A DNA stretch of 64,000 bases from Alphaproteobacteria bacterium (lineage in GTDB: Bacteria; Pseudomonadota; Alphaproteobacteria; TMED109): contig JAJDWH010000009.1 of assembly GCA_022825705.1 (NCBI GenBank), positions 1 through 64,000 of the forward strand. The letters run 5' to 3'. This document shows, one piece after another, positions 16,250 to 26,000 of the stretch (position 1 is the first letter of the stretch; every line of letters starts with the position of its first letter). Below the pieces are notes generated by a model, which worked only from the letters and a program-made list of their open reading frames with translations, had not been told where the DNA came from and did no database searches. The position numbers and the translations under genes were made by a program.

Positions 16250-17687
16250 CCCCCCTCCGCTGGTACTGGCAGCCCCCGGTCGACGCGGAATGGTGCTGAC
16301 GGCCGTCGATGAGCGGGCCGAACACACCGGCCTGATGCCGGGCATGCGTCTGGTCGACGCCCGTGCCCTGGTGGCCGGGATCACCGTCGAAAAGGCGGAT
16401 CCCGTCGCTGACCAGCAAGCCCTCATGCAGTTGGGGCTGTGGTGCGGCCGTTTCACGCCCCGCGTCGCATGCGACGGCGCCGACGGTCTCTTGCTCGATG
16501 TCACGGGTTGCTCCCATCTGTTCGGTGGCGAGCAGGCAATGATGCAAGCGGTTTCAAAACAGCTGACAAGGCTCGGGCTGGAGACGCGCCTGGGGCTCGC
16601 CGATACCCCCGGCGCCGCCGGGGCCTTGGCTCGCTTTGCCCCTGAGCACCAACGCCTCGTCAAACCCGGCAAGGTCCGGGCAGCCTTGAAGACCCTGCCC
16701 GTTGAGGCCCTCGGAGTGACGCGCAGCGACACCCTGACACTGCGTCACTTGGGGCTGAACACCATCGGCGCGATCACTCGATTGCCACGCATAGCCTTGG
16801 AGCGCAGATTCCCATCCTGCATGGCCGACAACGGGCTGCTTCAGCGCCTTGACCAGGTTCTCGGCAACCGGAACGAACATCTCTCCCCCCTGGTCCCGCC
16901 ACCGATTTATCGGTGGCGTCTGGACTTCGCGGAACCGGTCATGCACCGGGAGGGATTGGAAACAGCGCTGGCCAACATGATGGCCCGGCTCACGGTTGCG
17001 CTGAAACGCGGCCAGCATGGCGCAAGAAGGCTTGCGCTCTGGTGTTTCGGGATCGACGGAAGCATGGCCGAACGCACCGTGGCGGTCGCCCGGCCGACAC
17101 GGGACACGGAGCATCTCCAGCGCCTGTTCGCAGGCGAACTCGAAACCGTGGATCCCGGGTTCGGGATCGATGCCATCGTGCTTCACGCGACCTTGGTCGA
17201 ACCGCTGGAAACCAAGCAGCCTTTGCTCGACGGCAGCCAGCAGGACAACCTTGACCCGCTGATCGACCGACTCGTGGCGCGCCTGGGAGCCGGCGCCGTC
17301 CTCCGTCCGGTTTTCACTGAACGCCGTTTCCCGGAACAAGCCGAACGTTTTGCCGGACCCGGAGAAGACGAGACACCCCCATTTCCGTACCCGGGCCTCC
17401 CCCCACGCCCGTTCCGTCTGTTTGAACGGCCGGAGCCCTTGCAGGTCATAGCCTTGGTTCCGGATGGCCCGCCGCGCTTGTTCATCTGGCGACGGGTGCG
17501 CCGTCGTATCACCCGAGCCGCTGGTCCCGAACGCATCGCTCCGGAATGGTGGATACCGGACACCGACCAGGCGACACGCGACTATTGGCGTGTCGAAGAC
17601 ACGGACGGGCATCGCTACTGGCTCTATCGCACCGCCCTCCGCGGTAACGGTGTCCCCCGCTGGTTTCTCCACGGCCTGTACGGCTGA
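16146..17687 (+). CDS. imuB: ImuB, inactive Y-family polymerase-like protein
   Basis: 513 residues from ATG 16146, where the protein begins with the family's usual MKRVLSVWLPRWAIDR. It is a DinB/UmuC relative that lacks polymerase activity and acts as a hub joining ImuA, DnaE2 and the beta clamp. Segments: GMRLVDARALV, LGLWCGRFTPRVACDGADGLLLDVTGCSHLFGG, ETRLGLADTPGAAGALARF, DTLTLRHLGLNTIGAITRLPRIAL (helix-hairpin-helix part), then a long C-terminal region with FERPEPLQVIALVPDGPP, which includes a plausible clamp-binding stretch. The stop is 7 bases before the dnaE2 start. Confidence 0.92.
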   Translation: MKRVLSVWLPRWAIDRRRLPTSGTQSAPQSFERVDPPPLVLAAPGRRGMVLTAVDERAEHTGLMPGMRLVDARALVAGITVEKADPVADQQALMQLGLWCGRFTPRVACDGADGLLLDVTGCSHLFGGEQAMMQAVSKQLTRLGLETRLGLADTPGAAGALARFAPEHQRLVKPGKVRAALKTLPVEALGVTRSDTLTLRHLGLNTIGAITRLPRIALERRFPSCMADNGLLQRLDQVLGNRNEHLSPLVPPPIYRWRLDFAEPVMHREGLETALANMMARLTVALKRGQHGARRLALWCFGIDGSMAERTVAVARPTRDTEHLQRLFAGELETVDPGFGIDAIVLHATLVEPLETKQPLLDGSQQDNLDPLIDRLVARLGAGAVLRPVFTERRFPEQAERFAGPGEDETPPFPYPGLPPRPFRLFERPEPLQVIALVPDGPPRLFIWRRVRRRITRAAGPERIAPEWWIPDTDQATRDYWRVEDTDGHRYWLYRTALRGNGVPRWFLHGLYG

Positions 17688-17694
17688 GGCGCCC

Positions 17695-20600
17695 TTGTAC
17701 GCCGAACTGCAGACCACCACCAACTTCAGCTTCCTCCGGGGCGGTTCTCATCCCGAGGAGCTGGTGGAACGGGCGGCAGCGCTGGGACTGACGGCAATCG
17801 GAATCACCGACCGAAACTCGCTAGCGGGCATCGTGCGGGCGCATGTGGCCGCCAAGGATGCAGGGATCCGCCTGCTGGTCGGCGCCCGTCTTGATCTTGA
17901 AGACGGCCTCTCTCTGCTGTGCTACCCGCGCAACCGTGAAGCCTATGGCCGTCTTTGTCGCTTGCTGACGTTGGGGCAGCGGCGTGCGAGCAAGGGCAAC
18001 TGCCAACTCCATCCGGGGGATCTCTGTGTCCATGCCGAGGGCCAGGTCCTGATTGTCGTGCCCCCTCCGAGCCCGGACATGGGAACCTTCGCAACAAGGC
18101 TCGCAGCGTTACGCAGTCGTCTCCCGGGACCGCTCTATCTGGCGACTCACATGCTCTACCGGGGTGATGACCGCGCCCGTGTCGCCCAGCTGGCCAAGCT
18201 CGCTGACCGTCATGAAATGTCGCTGGTCGCCACCAACGACGTTCTCTACCACCTCCCCGAACGTCGCCCGCTGCAGGACGTCCTCACTGCCATTCGTGAA
18301 CATACGACCGTTCAGAACGCCGGCTACCAGCTGAATGCCAACGCAGAACGCCACCTGAAGAGCCCGGCCGAGATGATGCGTCTCTTTGCCGGATACGAAG
18401 CGCTGACCGCCCGTACCATCGAAATTGTCGAGTCGATCAATTTCCGTCTCGACGAGCTGACGTACGAATATCCCGATGAACCCGTGCCTGCAGGCAAAAC
18501 CGCGCAGCAGCATCTGGAAGATCTGACCTGGGAAGGAGCTGCCCAACACTTTCCCGACGGGCTTCCCGAGATGCTCCGCAGCACGTTGGAACACGAACTC
18601 GGACTCATCGCACAGCTCGGCTATGCCTGTTATTTCCTCACGGTTTACGACATCGTCCAGTTCGCCAGGCAGCAGGACATCCTGTGCCAGGGGCGTGGTT
18701 CGGCAGCCAATTCGGCAGTCTGCTACTACCTGGGCATTACTGCCGTCAATCCAGCCGAGATCGACCTGCTGTTCGAGCGCTTCATCTCTCCTGAGCGCAG
18801 GGAGCCGCCCGACATCGACATCGACTTCGAGCACGAACGGCGTGAGGAGGTCATCCAGCACATCTACGAGCGGTACGGTCGAGACCGGGCGGCGTTGGCC
18901 GCAACCGTAATTACCTACCGCGCCCGTAGCGCTGCCCGTGAGGTCGGCAAGGCCATGGGCCTGTCCGAAGATACGGCGGCGGCCCTTGCCGATTCCCTCA
19001 GGACCGAGGGAGGATTCTCCGAGGAACGTGTCCGTGATGCCGGGTTTGACCCTGCCGATCCGGCTCTTCGGATGACCCTTGCCCTGGCTTCCCAGCTGAT
19101 GGGGTTTCCCCGCCACCTTTCCCAGCATGTCGGCGGGTTTGTGCTGAGCCGCAGCCCCTTGTGCGACATGGTCCCGATCGGCAATGCGGCCATGAAGGAA
19201 CGTACGTTCGTCGAATGGGACAAGGACGATCTGGAGGCTCTCGGATTCATGAAGGTCGATGTGCTCGCTCTCGGCATGTTGACATGCATTCGTAAGGCAT
19301 TCGCATTGCTGAAACGCCACCGGGGCATCGACCTGGAACTCTCCGACGTGCCGCGCGAGGACCAAGCGGTTTACGACATGCTTTGCCGCGCTGACTCCAT
19401 CGGCGTGTTCCAGATCGAAAGCCGTGCGCAAATGAACATGCTGCCGCGCCTCAAGCCGCGCTGCTTCTACGATCTGGTGATCGAAGTTGCGATCGTGCGC
19501 CCCGGTCCGATCCAGGGCGACATGGTGCATCCCTATCTGCGGCGGCGCGACGGCCTGGAACTGGTGATTTACCCGAAACCCAGTCTGGACCACGGTCCGC
19601 CAGACGAGTTGCAAAGAGTGCTGAAGAAAACCCTGGGCGTGCCGTTGTTCCAAGAGCAGGCAATGCGCATCGCCATCACGGCGGCCAGGTTCAGTCCCGA
19701 CGAAGCCAATGCCCTGCGTCATTCGATGGCCACCTTCCGGAAGCGCGGAACCTTGCATCTGCTCCGCGAGAAGATGGTCGGCCGCATGATCAGGCGCGGT
19801 TACGACTCCGAACTCGCGGCGCGCTGCTTTCGCCAGATTGAAGGCTTCGGCGAGTACGGGTTCCCGGAGTCCCATGCCGCCAGCTTCGCGCATCTGGCCT
19901 ACGTGTCGTCGTGGCTCAAGTGCCACCATCCCGAAGTGTTCGCCTGCGCCTTGCTGAACGCGCAGCCCATGGGCTTCTATGCGCCGGCGCAAATCGTGCG
20001 CGACGCACGCGAGCACGGTGTCGAGGTACGATCCGTCGACGTCAACATGAGCCATTGGGATAATTCGCTGGAACCGACGTCCGGCGAGCATGGGGCACTC
20101 AGGCTCGGCATGCGCCAGATCGGAGGGCTGCGCGAAGACGACGCCAATCTCGTGGTAGAGAAACGTGACCAGGGGTACGCCAGTGTCGCCGATGTACGCC
20201 GGCGCACCGGCATTCCGGACGCCACTCTCAAGTGCCTCGCCGAGGCGGACGCCTTCCGTTCCATCGGTTTCGACCGACGTGAAGCGCTATGGAAGGCCCT
20301 TGAGGACACGCCCGAGATGCCCCTGTTTGACACCCATTCCGAATCGAACAGCACCACAAGAATCCCGCTTCCGCCGTTACGGCTGAGTGAGCATGTCCTC
20401 GCCGATTACCGGTCTCTGCGCCTGTCCCTGAAGGCACACCCCGTCGCGTTCATGCGCAAGAGACTCGCGCTCTCAGGAACTTTGCCGGCCGAAAGAATCA
20501 ACCAGGATGCGCGTGACGGTCAGGCAGCTGTCGCCGCCGGCGTGGTCCTGGCGAGACAACGCCCCGGCAGCGCCAAAGGAGTCATCTTCATGACCCTGGA

Positions 20601-20889
20601 AGACGAAACCGGTGTCGTGAACGTGGTGGTTTGGCCCAGAACAACTGAAGCGTTCCGCCGGGTCGTGATGACCAGCCGACTGGCCTGGGTCAAGGGACGG
20701 ATTCAGCGCACCGGAAAAATCGTCCATCTGGTCGCCGATCGCCTCGAGGACATCACGGGCTGGCTTTCCCAGCTGTCCGAAAACGGCGATGCCGGCAACC
20801 AGAAGCACGGGCCCTACGCCGCCGCGCCGCCACTTGCGCGTCATCCGAGGAACCAGCGTGTCATCCCGCGGTCGAGAGACTTCCATTGA
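17695..20889 (+). CDS. dnaE2: error-prone DNA polymerase DnaE2 (ImuC)
   Basis: 1064 residues from TTG 17695, which gives the usual N-terminus (YAELQTTTNFSFLRGGSHPEEL, the PHP domain start); GTG 17650 is an alternative that would overlap imuB. It is a second alpha subunit of DNA polymerase III used for damage-induced mutagenesis. Seen in order: PHP domain, the catalytic-acid motif DIDIDFEHERREEV, LGFMKVDVLALGML, PGPIQGDMVHPYLRRR, FGEYGFPESHAASFAHL, and an OB-fold near the C-terminus (GVVLARQRPGSAKGVIFMTLEDETG). It lacks the tail needed for the replicative holoenzyme, as expected of DnaE2. It is co-transcribed with imuA and imuB under the LexA box. Confidence 0.93.
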   Translation: MYAELQTTTNFSFLRGGSHPEELVERAAALGLTAIGITDRNSLAGIVRAHVAAKDAGIRLLVGARLDLEDGLSLLCYPRNREAYGRLCRLLTLGQRRASKGNCQLHPGDLCVHAEGQVLIVVPPPSPDMGTFATRLAALRSRLPGPLYLATHMLYRGDDRARVAQLAKLADRHEMSLVATNDVLYHLPERRPLQDVLTAIREHTTVQNAGYQLNANAERHLKSPAEMMRLFAGYEALTARTIEIVESINFRLDELTYEYPDEPVPAGKTAQQHLEDLTWEGAAQHFPDGLPEMLRSTLEHELGLIAQLGYACYFLTVYDIVQFARQQDILCQGRGSAANSAVCYYLGITAVNPAEIDLLFERFISPERREPPDIDIDFEHERREEVIQHIYERYGRDRAALAATVITYRARSAAREVGKAMGLSEDTAAALADSLRTEGGFSEERVRDAGFDPADPALRMTLALASQLMGFPRHLSQHVGGFVLSRSPLCDMVPIGNAAMKERTFVEWDKDDLEALGFMKVDVLALGMLTCIRKAFALLKRHRGIDLELSDVPREDQAVYDMLCRADSIGVFQIESRAQMNMLPRLKPRCFYDLVIEVAIVRPGPIQGDMVHPYLRRRDGLELVIYPKPSLDHGPPDELQRVLKKTLGVPLFQEQAMRIAITAARFSPDEANALRHSMATFRKRGTLHLLREKMVGRMIRRGYDSELAARCFRQIEGFGEYGFPESHAASFAHLAYVSSWLKCHHPEVFACALLNAQPMGFYAPAQIVRDAREHGVEVRSVDVNMSHWDNSLEPTSGEHGALRLGMRQIGGLREDDANLVVEKRDQGYASVADVRRRTGIPDATLKCLAEADAFRSIGFDRREALWKALEDTPEMPLFDTHSESNSTTRIPLPPLRLSEHVLADYRSLRLSLKAHPVAFMRKRLALSGTLPAERINQDARDGQAAVAAGVVLARQRPGSAKGVIFMTLEDETGVVNVVVWPRTTEAFRRVVMTSRLAWVKGRIQRTGKIVHLVADRLEDITGWLSQLSENGDAGNQKHGPYAAAPPLARHPRNQRVIPRSRDFH

Positions 20890-20978
20890 GCGCCAGCACA
20901 GCCGAAGCAGGCCAACCCTGCTTCAACTGTCAGTTCCAGTCTCGCAGACGGAGTCCTCTTGCCCCCGGGGCAAGGACC

Positions 20979-21902
20979 TCAACCGCTGACCAGGACCAGT
21001 ATCCCGGCGGTAACGAGGAAGATGCCCGTGACCTCCAGGCGGGAGCTGCGTTCCTTGAAGATGAGGACGCCGGCGGCGAAGGTGAACAGGAGCTCGATCT
21101 GACCGAGCGCCCGGACATAGGCAGCGTTCTGAATCGTCATGGCCGTGAACCAGCCGACGGACGACACCGCGCCAGCCAGCCCCGCGATGCTCGCCCAGCG
21201 CCACGACCCCAGCACGGCACGAAGCTGTCCGGGCTCCCGCCAGCCCATCCAGATTGCCATGGCGCTCGTCTGAGCCGAAATGGCACAGACGAGCGTGAAG
21301 CCCGCCCGCATCAGGAAGTCCGGCTCCTCCCCGTTTGGGCCGCCATCAAGCGAGAGCGACGCCGCCCGAAACGTGACCGCCGCAACCCCGAAGAGCGTGC
21401 CTGACAACACACCGATCAGCGCCGTCCGCTCGGTCCAGCTGAGCAGCAGCTTCCGCCATTCGAGCCCGGACTTCGCGGTCGAGAGCAGCATCACCCCGAT
21501 CAGGCTGACGAAGATTCCGACAATTCCGGCAAGGCCCACTCCGTCGCCGAGGATGACCAGCCCGAACAGCGCCGCCTGAACGGTCTCGGTCTTGGAATAG
21601 GTCGTGCCGACCGCAAAGTCGCGGAAAGAGAACAGCCAGACGAGGAGGAACGTCGCGGCAATCTGCGCCGCGCCGCCGATGAGGACGTAGATGACAAAAT
21701 GCAGGTTGGGCTCCGGCCACGCCATGCCGGCGGCATAGTGCAACGCCAGCACGTAGGCGAACACGACGGGCACCCCGTACCCAAACCGGGAGAAGGTCGC
21801 GCCCGTGTTCGAAAGCACGCCCTTGAGATGCTTCTGGACGGCGCTTCGGAGGTTTTGGCAAAAGGCAGCGAAGATCGTGATCGGAATCCACAGTTCGATC
21901 AC
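20979..21902 (-). CDS. EamA/DMT-superfamily permease
   Basis: 307 residues from GTG 21902. The start overlaps the TGA of the upstream isomerase gene (GTGA), which supports it. The protein has about ten hydrophobic segments in two similar halves (e.g. GGAAQIAATFLLVWLF, GIFVSLIGVMLLSTA, GVLSGTLFGVAAVTF, LEVTGIFLVTAGILVLVSG), the layout of drug/metabolite transporters. Substrate is unknown. It is translated from the same message as the HCCA-isomerase-like gene. Confidence 0.88.
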   Translation of the reverse strand: MIELWIPITIFAAFCQNLRSAVQKHLKGVLSNTGATFSRFGYGVPVVFAYVLALHYAAGMAWPEPNLHFVIYVLIGGAAQIAATFLLVWLFSFRDFAVGTTYSKTETVQAALFGLVILGDGVGLAGIVGIFVSLIGVMLLSTAKSGLEWRKLLLSWTERTALIGVLSGTLFGVAAVTFRAASLSLDGGPNGEEPDFLMRAGFTLVCAISAQTSAMAIWMGWREPGQLRAVLGSWRWASIAGLAGAVSSVGWFTAMTIQNAAYVRALGQIELLFTFAAGVLIFKERSSRLEVTGIFLVTAGILVLVSG

Positions 21903-22501
21903 CGGGCGAGCGTCTCCTCGATGCGCTCGCGCAACATCCCCAAGCGGTCGCCGCCCCAGAACAACTCTTCCCGGTAGAGGTAGCTCGGGACGCCGAACAC
22001 GCCGAGGTCCTCGGCCTCGCGCTGAAGCGCGTCGTGGCGCCAGCGTCCCTCGTCTTCCGCCCATCCCGCGAAGTCCGCAGCCGGCACGCCCGCCTCCTCC
22101 AGCACCGCGGCGATCACGGCCGGATCCTCGATCTCGAGCTCGCGCTTCCAGAAGCGTTCGAACACGCGGTCGATGTAAGCCTCGAACCGGCCCTGCTCCT
22201 GGGCCCGAAGCATGCCGATATGGGCGATCGAACTGTCGAATATCTTTTGCGGACCGCGGACCGTCAGCCCGACCTGGTTCGCGAGGCGCCGGGCATCCAT
22301 GTAGCTGTAGCGCACTCTGCGCCACTGGTGCTCGTTGCGGGTCTCCACCGCGCCGAGGAAATCCGGGATCTCCAGCGTATAGGGCTTCCAGACCGGTGCG
22401 ATGGCAAACTCGGCCGCCAGCGCCCGCGTGGGGGCAATGGCCAGATAGGCGTAGGGACTCTTGACGTCGATATAGACGGTGAGGTCGGATGGGGAAGTCA
22501 T
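21899..22501 (-). CDS. DsbA-fold protein, 2-hydroxychromene-2-carboxylate isomerase-like
   Basis: 200 residues from ATG 22501 (the frame continues upstream but the family N-terminus is here). It belongs to the thioredoxin-like DsbA/kappa-class GST group: LTVYIDVKSPYAYLAIAPTRALA at the start, where the Ser of SPYAY replaces the redox Cys, then FEAYIDRVFERFWKRELEIED and EDLGVFGVPSYLYREELFWGGDRL with the conserved GVP[ST] cis-Pro loop. Enzymes of this type isomerise 2-hydroxychromene-2-carboxylate in naphthalene degradation or act as glutathione-dependent isomerases; no aromatic-degradation genes are next to it, so the substrate is open. It overlaps the DMT permease by 4 bases. Confidence 0.85.
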   Translation of the reverse strand: MTSPSDLTVYIDVKSPYAYLAIAPTRALAAEFAIAPVWKPYTLEIPDFLGAVETRNEHQWRRVRYSYMDARRLANQVGLTVRGPQKIFDSSIAHIGMLRAQEQGRFEAYIDRVFERFWKRELEIEDPAVIAAVLEEAGVPAADFAGWAEDEGRWRHDALQREAEDLGVFGVPSYLYREELFWGGDRLGMLRERIEETLAR

Positions 22502-23040
22502 AGGGCCGCGTGATTCCTGAACAACACGTGCGGAATTGATCTCTCCCCCCACACTAGATTCCGTGGACGGACTTGAGCAAGTTGGAACCCCGGCAGCTCG
22601 TTCCGTTTGCGTGACCCCGCTCATGGCAGCGATGTGATCGAACGTGGGCCGCAGCGGCTGGGTGGGCGCGCCACCCTGAACGCAGCCCGACAAGTTCGAG
22701 CGATTCCCAGGGTCGGGCTGGCGGCAAGCTCTCACTGTCATCCAAATGCCTGCGGTTGAAGAACTCGTCGCGTGCTTCCGGCGGGAAGTCGCGAGCCAGG
22801 ATCAGATGGCAGACTTGGTGTGTACCGTAATGGCAATCTCGCCGGCGCGTCGGTCGGGAACTCCGCTCGGCCAAACTGCAACGCCCCACGAAATCCGGCC
22901 GGTGGAATTGCTAATCGCCGCAACGGAGGCGGATTCCCTTTACGGCCTCGATGGGCACCGGTTCCGGGACGGTTTGATCGGTCCGGCAGTGAAACTATTT
23001 CCATCTGTGAAGGGGATGATTCACAGAACGAGGACTATTC
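22502..23040. other. intergenic stretch, no gene seen
   Basis: 539 bases between divergently transcribed genes. Short open frames on both strands show no ribosome-binding site, no family resemblance and overlap each other. The putA promoter should lie towards the right end; no clear -35/-10 could be assigned. Confidence 0.4.
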
Positions 23041-26000
23041 GTGCTTGATCAGCCCGGCCGTCTGCCGGAACTGCGAGCGTCCGTACGCGCTGCACTCTTC
23101 ATGGACGAGGCCGAGGCAGTGCGCGACTGCATGCGCGAGGCCGGCCTCACAAAGACCGATCGGGAAACGATCGTCGCACATGCGGTCGAACTGGTTCACG
23201 CCGTACGGGCAGCCGGCAGAACTCCGGTCATGCAAGCCTTTCTCGTTGAGTATGGACTGTCCAGCCACGAGGGCGTCGCACTGATGTGCCTGGCCGAAGC
23301 GCTGCCGCGGATTCCGGATACTGAAACAATCGATGACCTGATCCAGGACAAGATCGTCGGGTCGGATTGGGCGTCGCATCTGGGAAGCTCGACATCCTCA
23401 GCGGTAAACACCTCGACCCGGGCTCTGCACCTGACCGGCAAGGTGCTTGGCGACGGTGGAGAGGGGCTTGCCGGGGCGCTTCACCATGCCGTCAGGCGTC
23501 TCGGCAAACCGGTCATCCGCGCTGCGATTGCCCATGCGATGCGGCAACTCGGCCATCGCTTCGTGCTGGGGCGCGACATGAGAGAGGCGAGGGCCCGGGC
23601 GGCGCCAAGGGAGGCAGGCGGCTACACGTATTCGTACGACATGCTGGGGGAGGCGGCCCGCACCGCGGAGGATGCTCGGCGCTATCACGCTGCCTACTCC
23701 GATTCGATAGCCGCCCTCGAAGGCCATGACGGAACGACGGGGATCGGCGCCCGCCCGGGCGTGTCGGTGAAGCTCTCCGCCTTGCACGCGCGCTACGAGT
23801 TCAGCCAGCGGGACCGCGTGCTGTCCGAGCTGGTCGGGCGCCTGAGTTCACTCGCCCTGCTCGCCAAGTCGGCCGGAATTGGCCTGAACGTGGATGCCGA
23901 GGAGGCCGAACGCCTGGAGCTTTCACTAGACGTGATCGAGGCTGTACTGGCGGATCCCGCGCTCGCCGGCTGGGATGGTTTCGGGGTCGTGGTGCAGGCC
24001 TATGGCAAACGAGCGCCGTACATCATCGACTGGCTCTACGAGCTGGCCGGGCAACTGGAACGCCGTGTCATGGTCCGGCTCGTCAAGGGTGCGTACTGGG
24101 ACAGCGAGATCAAACGTGCGCAGACGCTTGGTCTCGACGGCTTCCCGGTCTTCACCCGCAAGGCATGCACTGACGTCTCGTATCTCGCCTGCACGCGCAA
24201 ACTTCTCTGCATGACAGACCGCATCTATCCGCAGTTCGCGACTCACAACGCACACACGATCGCGGCGGTGCTGCACATGGCCGACGACACGTCAGCGTTC
24301 GAATTCCAGCGGCTGCACGGGATGGGTGCTGCCCTGCACGAGACCGTGCGGCAGGCACGTGGCGTCCGGTGCCGGATTTACGCACCGGTTGGCGCCCACC
24401 GCGATCTGGTCGCCTACCTCGTGCGCCGCCTCCTCGAAAATGGCGCCAACAGCTCGTTTGTGAACCAGATTGTCGACGCAAGCGTGACGCCGGAAGAGAT
24501 CGCCCAGGACCCGCTGGGAGCGGTCGAGGACCTCGGCGGCACGATCGCCAACCCGCGCATTGCTGCGCCGGCGGACATGTTCCTGCCCGAACGCCGAAAC
24601 TCGAAAGGATGGGATCTTGCCGATCCCGTGCAGCTCGCGGCGTTGGAGCGCGAACGTCAATGCTTCCGGTCCGCCCGATGGGAAGCGTCCCCCCCGGTTG
24701 CGGGGCCGGAGGGCGGGGCAATGCGCCGGGAAGTGCGGAACCCGGCACGGCACGAAGATGTCGTGGGCTACGTAACGGAGTCGGCGCCAGCGGACGTTGC
24801 CACGGTGATGGCAGCTGCCCGCAAGGGCGCCGCCGTCTGGGCTTCGATGGAGGTCCGGGAACGAGCGAACCGCGTGCGTCGCGTGGCGGACCTCTACGAA
24901 GCCCACGCGCCGGAACTCTTCGCCCTCGCGGCCCGGGAAGCGGGCAAGACCGTGTCCGACAGCGTTGCAGAAGTGCGCGAGGCGTGTGACTTCGCCCGCT
25001 TCTACGCGAATGAGGCAATCAGGGAATGTGGGACCGGTGAGCGCATCCCGCTCGGAGTCGTTGCCTGCATTTCCCCGTGGAATTTCCCGCTCGCAATTTT
25101 CTCCGGGCAGATACTCGCCGCGCTGGCCGCCGGCAACGCGGTCATCGGCAAACCGGCCGAGCAAACGCCGCTGATGGCGGCCCGTGCCGTCGCTCTGATG
25201 CACGAGGCCGGCATTCCTCGGGATGTATTGCAGTTGTTGCCGGGCGACGGGGAGCGGGTGGGATCGGCCCTGGTGTCCAACTCGCAAATCGATGGAGTCT
25301 GCTTCACCGGTTCGACCGAAACCGCACGGCAGATCAATCGTGCGATGGCGGAGTGCCTTGCGCCGGACGCTCCACTGATCGCCGAGACCGGCGGCTTGAA
25401 CGCAATGATCGTCGATTCCACGGCACTGCCCGAGCAAGCGGTACGCGACATCGTCGTGTCCGCGTTCCAGAGCGCCGGCCAGCGCTGCTCCGCGCTCCGC
25501 ATCCTCTACATCCAGCAAGAGGTCGAGGAGCGGGTCCTCGCGATGCTGGACGGCGCGATCGACGAACTGCGCATCGGCGATCCCTGGGATCTCGCCACCG
25601 ACGTCGGACCGATCATCGATCACCAGGCGCGGGACCGCATCGAAGACTATTGCAGGGACGCCGAGCGTGACGGGCGCCTACGGAAACACGCCGCGGCTCC
25701 GGGCACAGGCCAGTTCGTGCCGCCCAGCGTGGTGCAGGTGGACGGTATCGAGTCGCTGAGTGAGGAGATTTTCGGGCCGGTCCTGCACGTCGCGACATAC
25801 GCTGCCCAAGACATCGACGCCGTCCTTCATGCCATCAACGCCGCCGGCTACGGCCTCACGTTCGGACTGCACACCCGCATCGACGGTCGCGTACAGCATG
25901 CGGTCGACCACGTCCGCGCAGGGAACATTTATGTAAACCGGAACCAAATCGGTGCGGTTGTGGGGTCCCAGCCGTTCGGCGGCGAGGGCGAGAGCGGGAC

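Noticed and set aside
18109-20091. 660-codon open frame on the minus strand opposite dnaE2
   Set aside because: It lies wholly antisense to a conserved polymerase gene; it is a by-product of GC-rich codon use and has no family resemblance.
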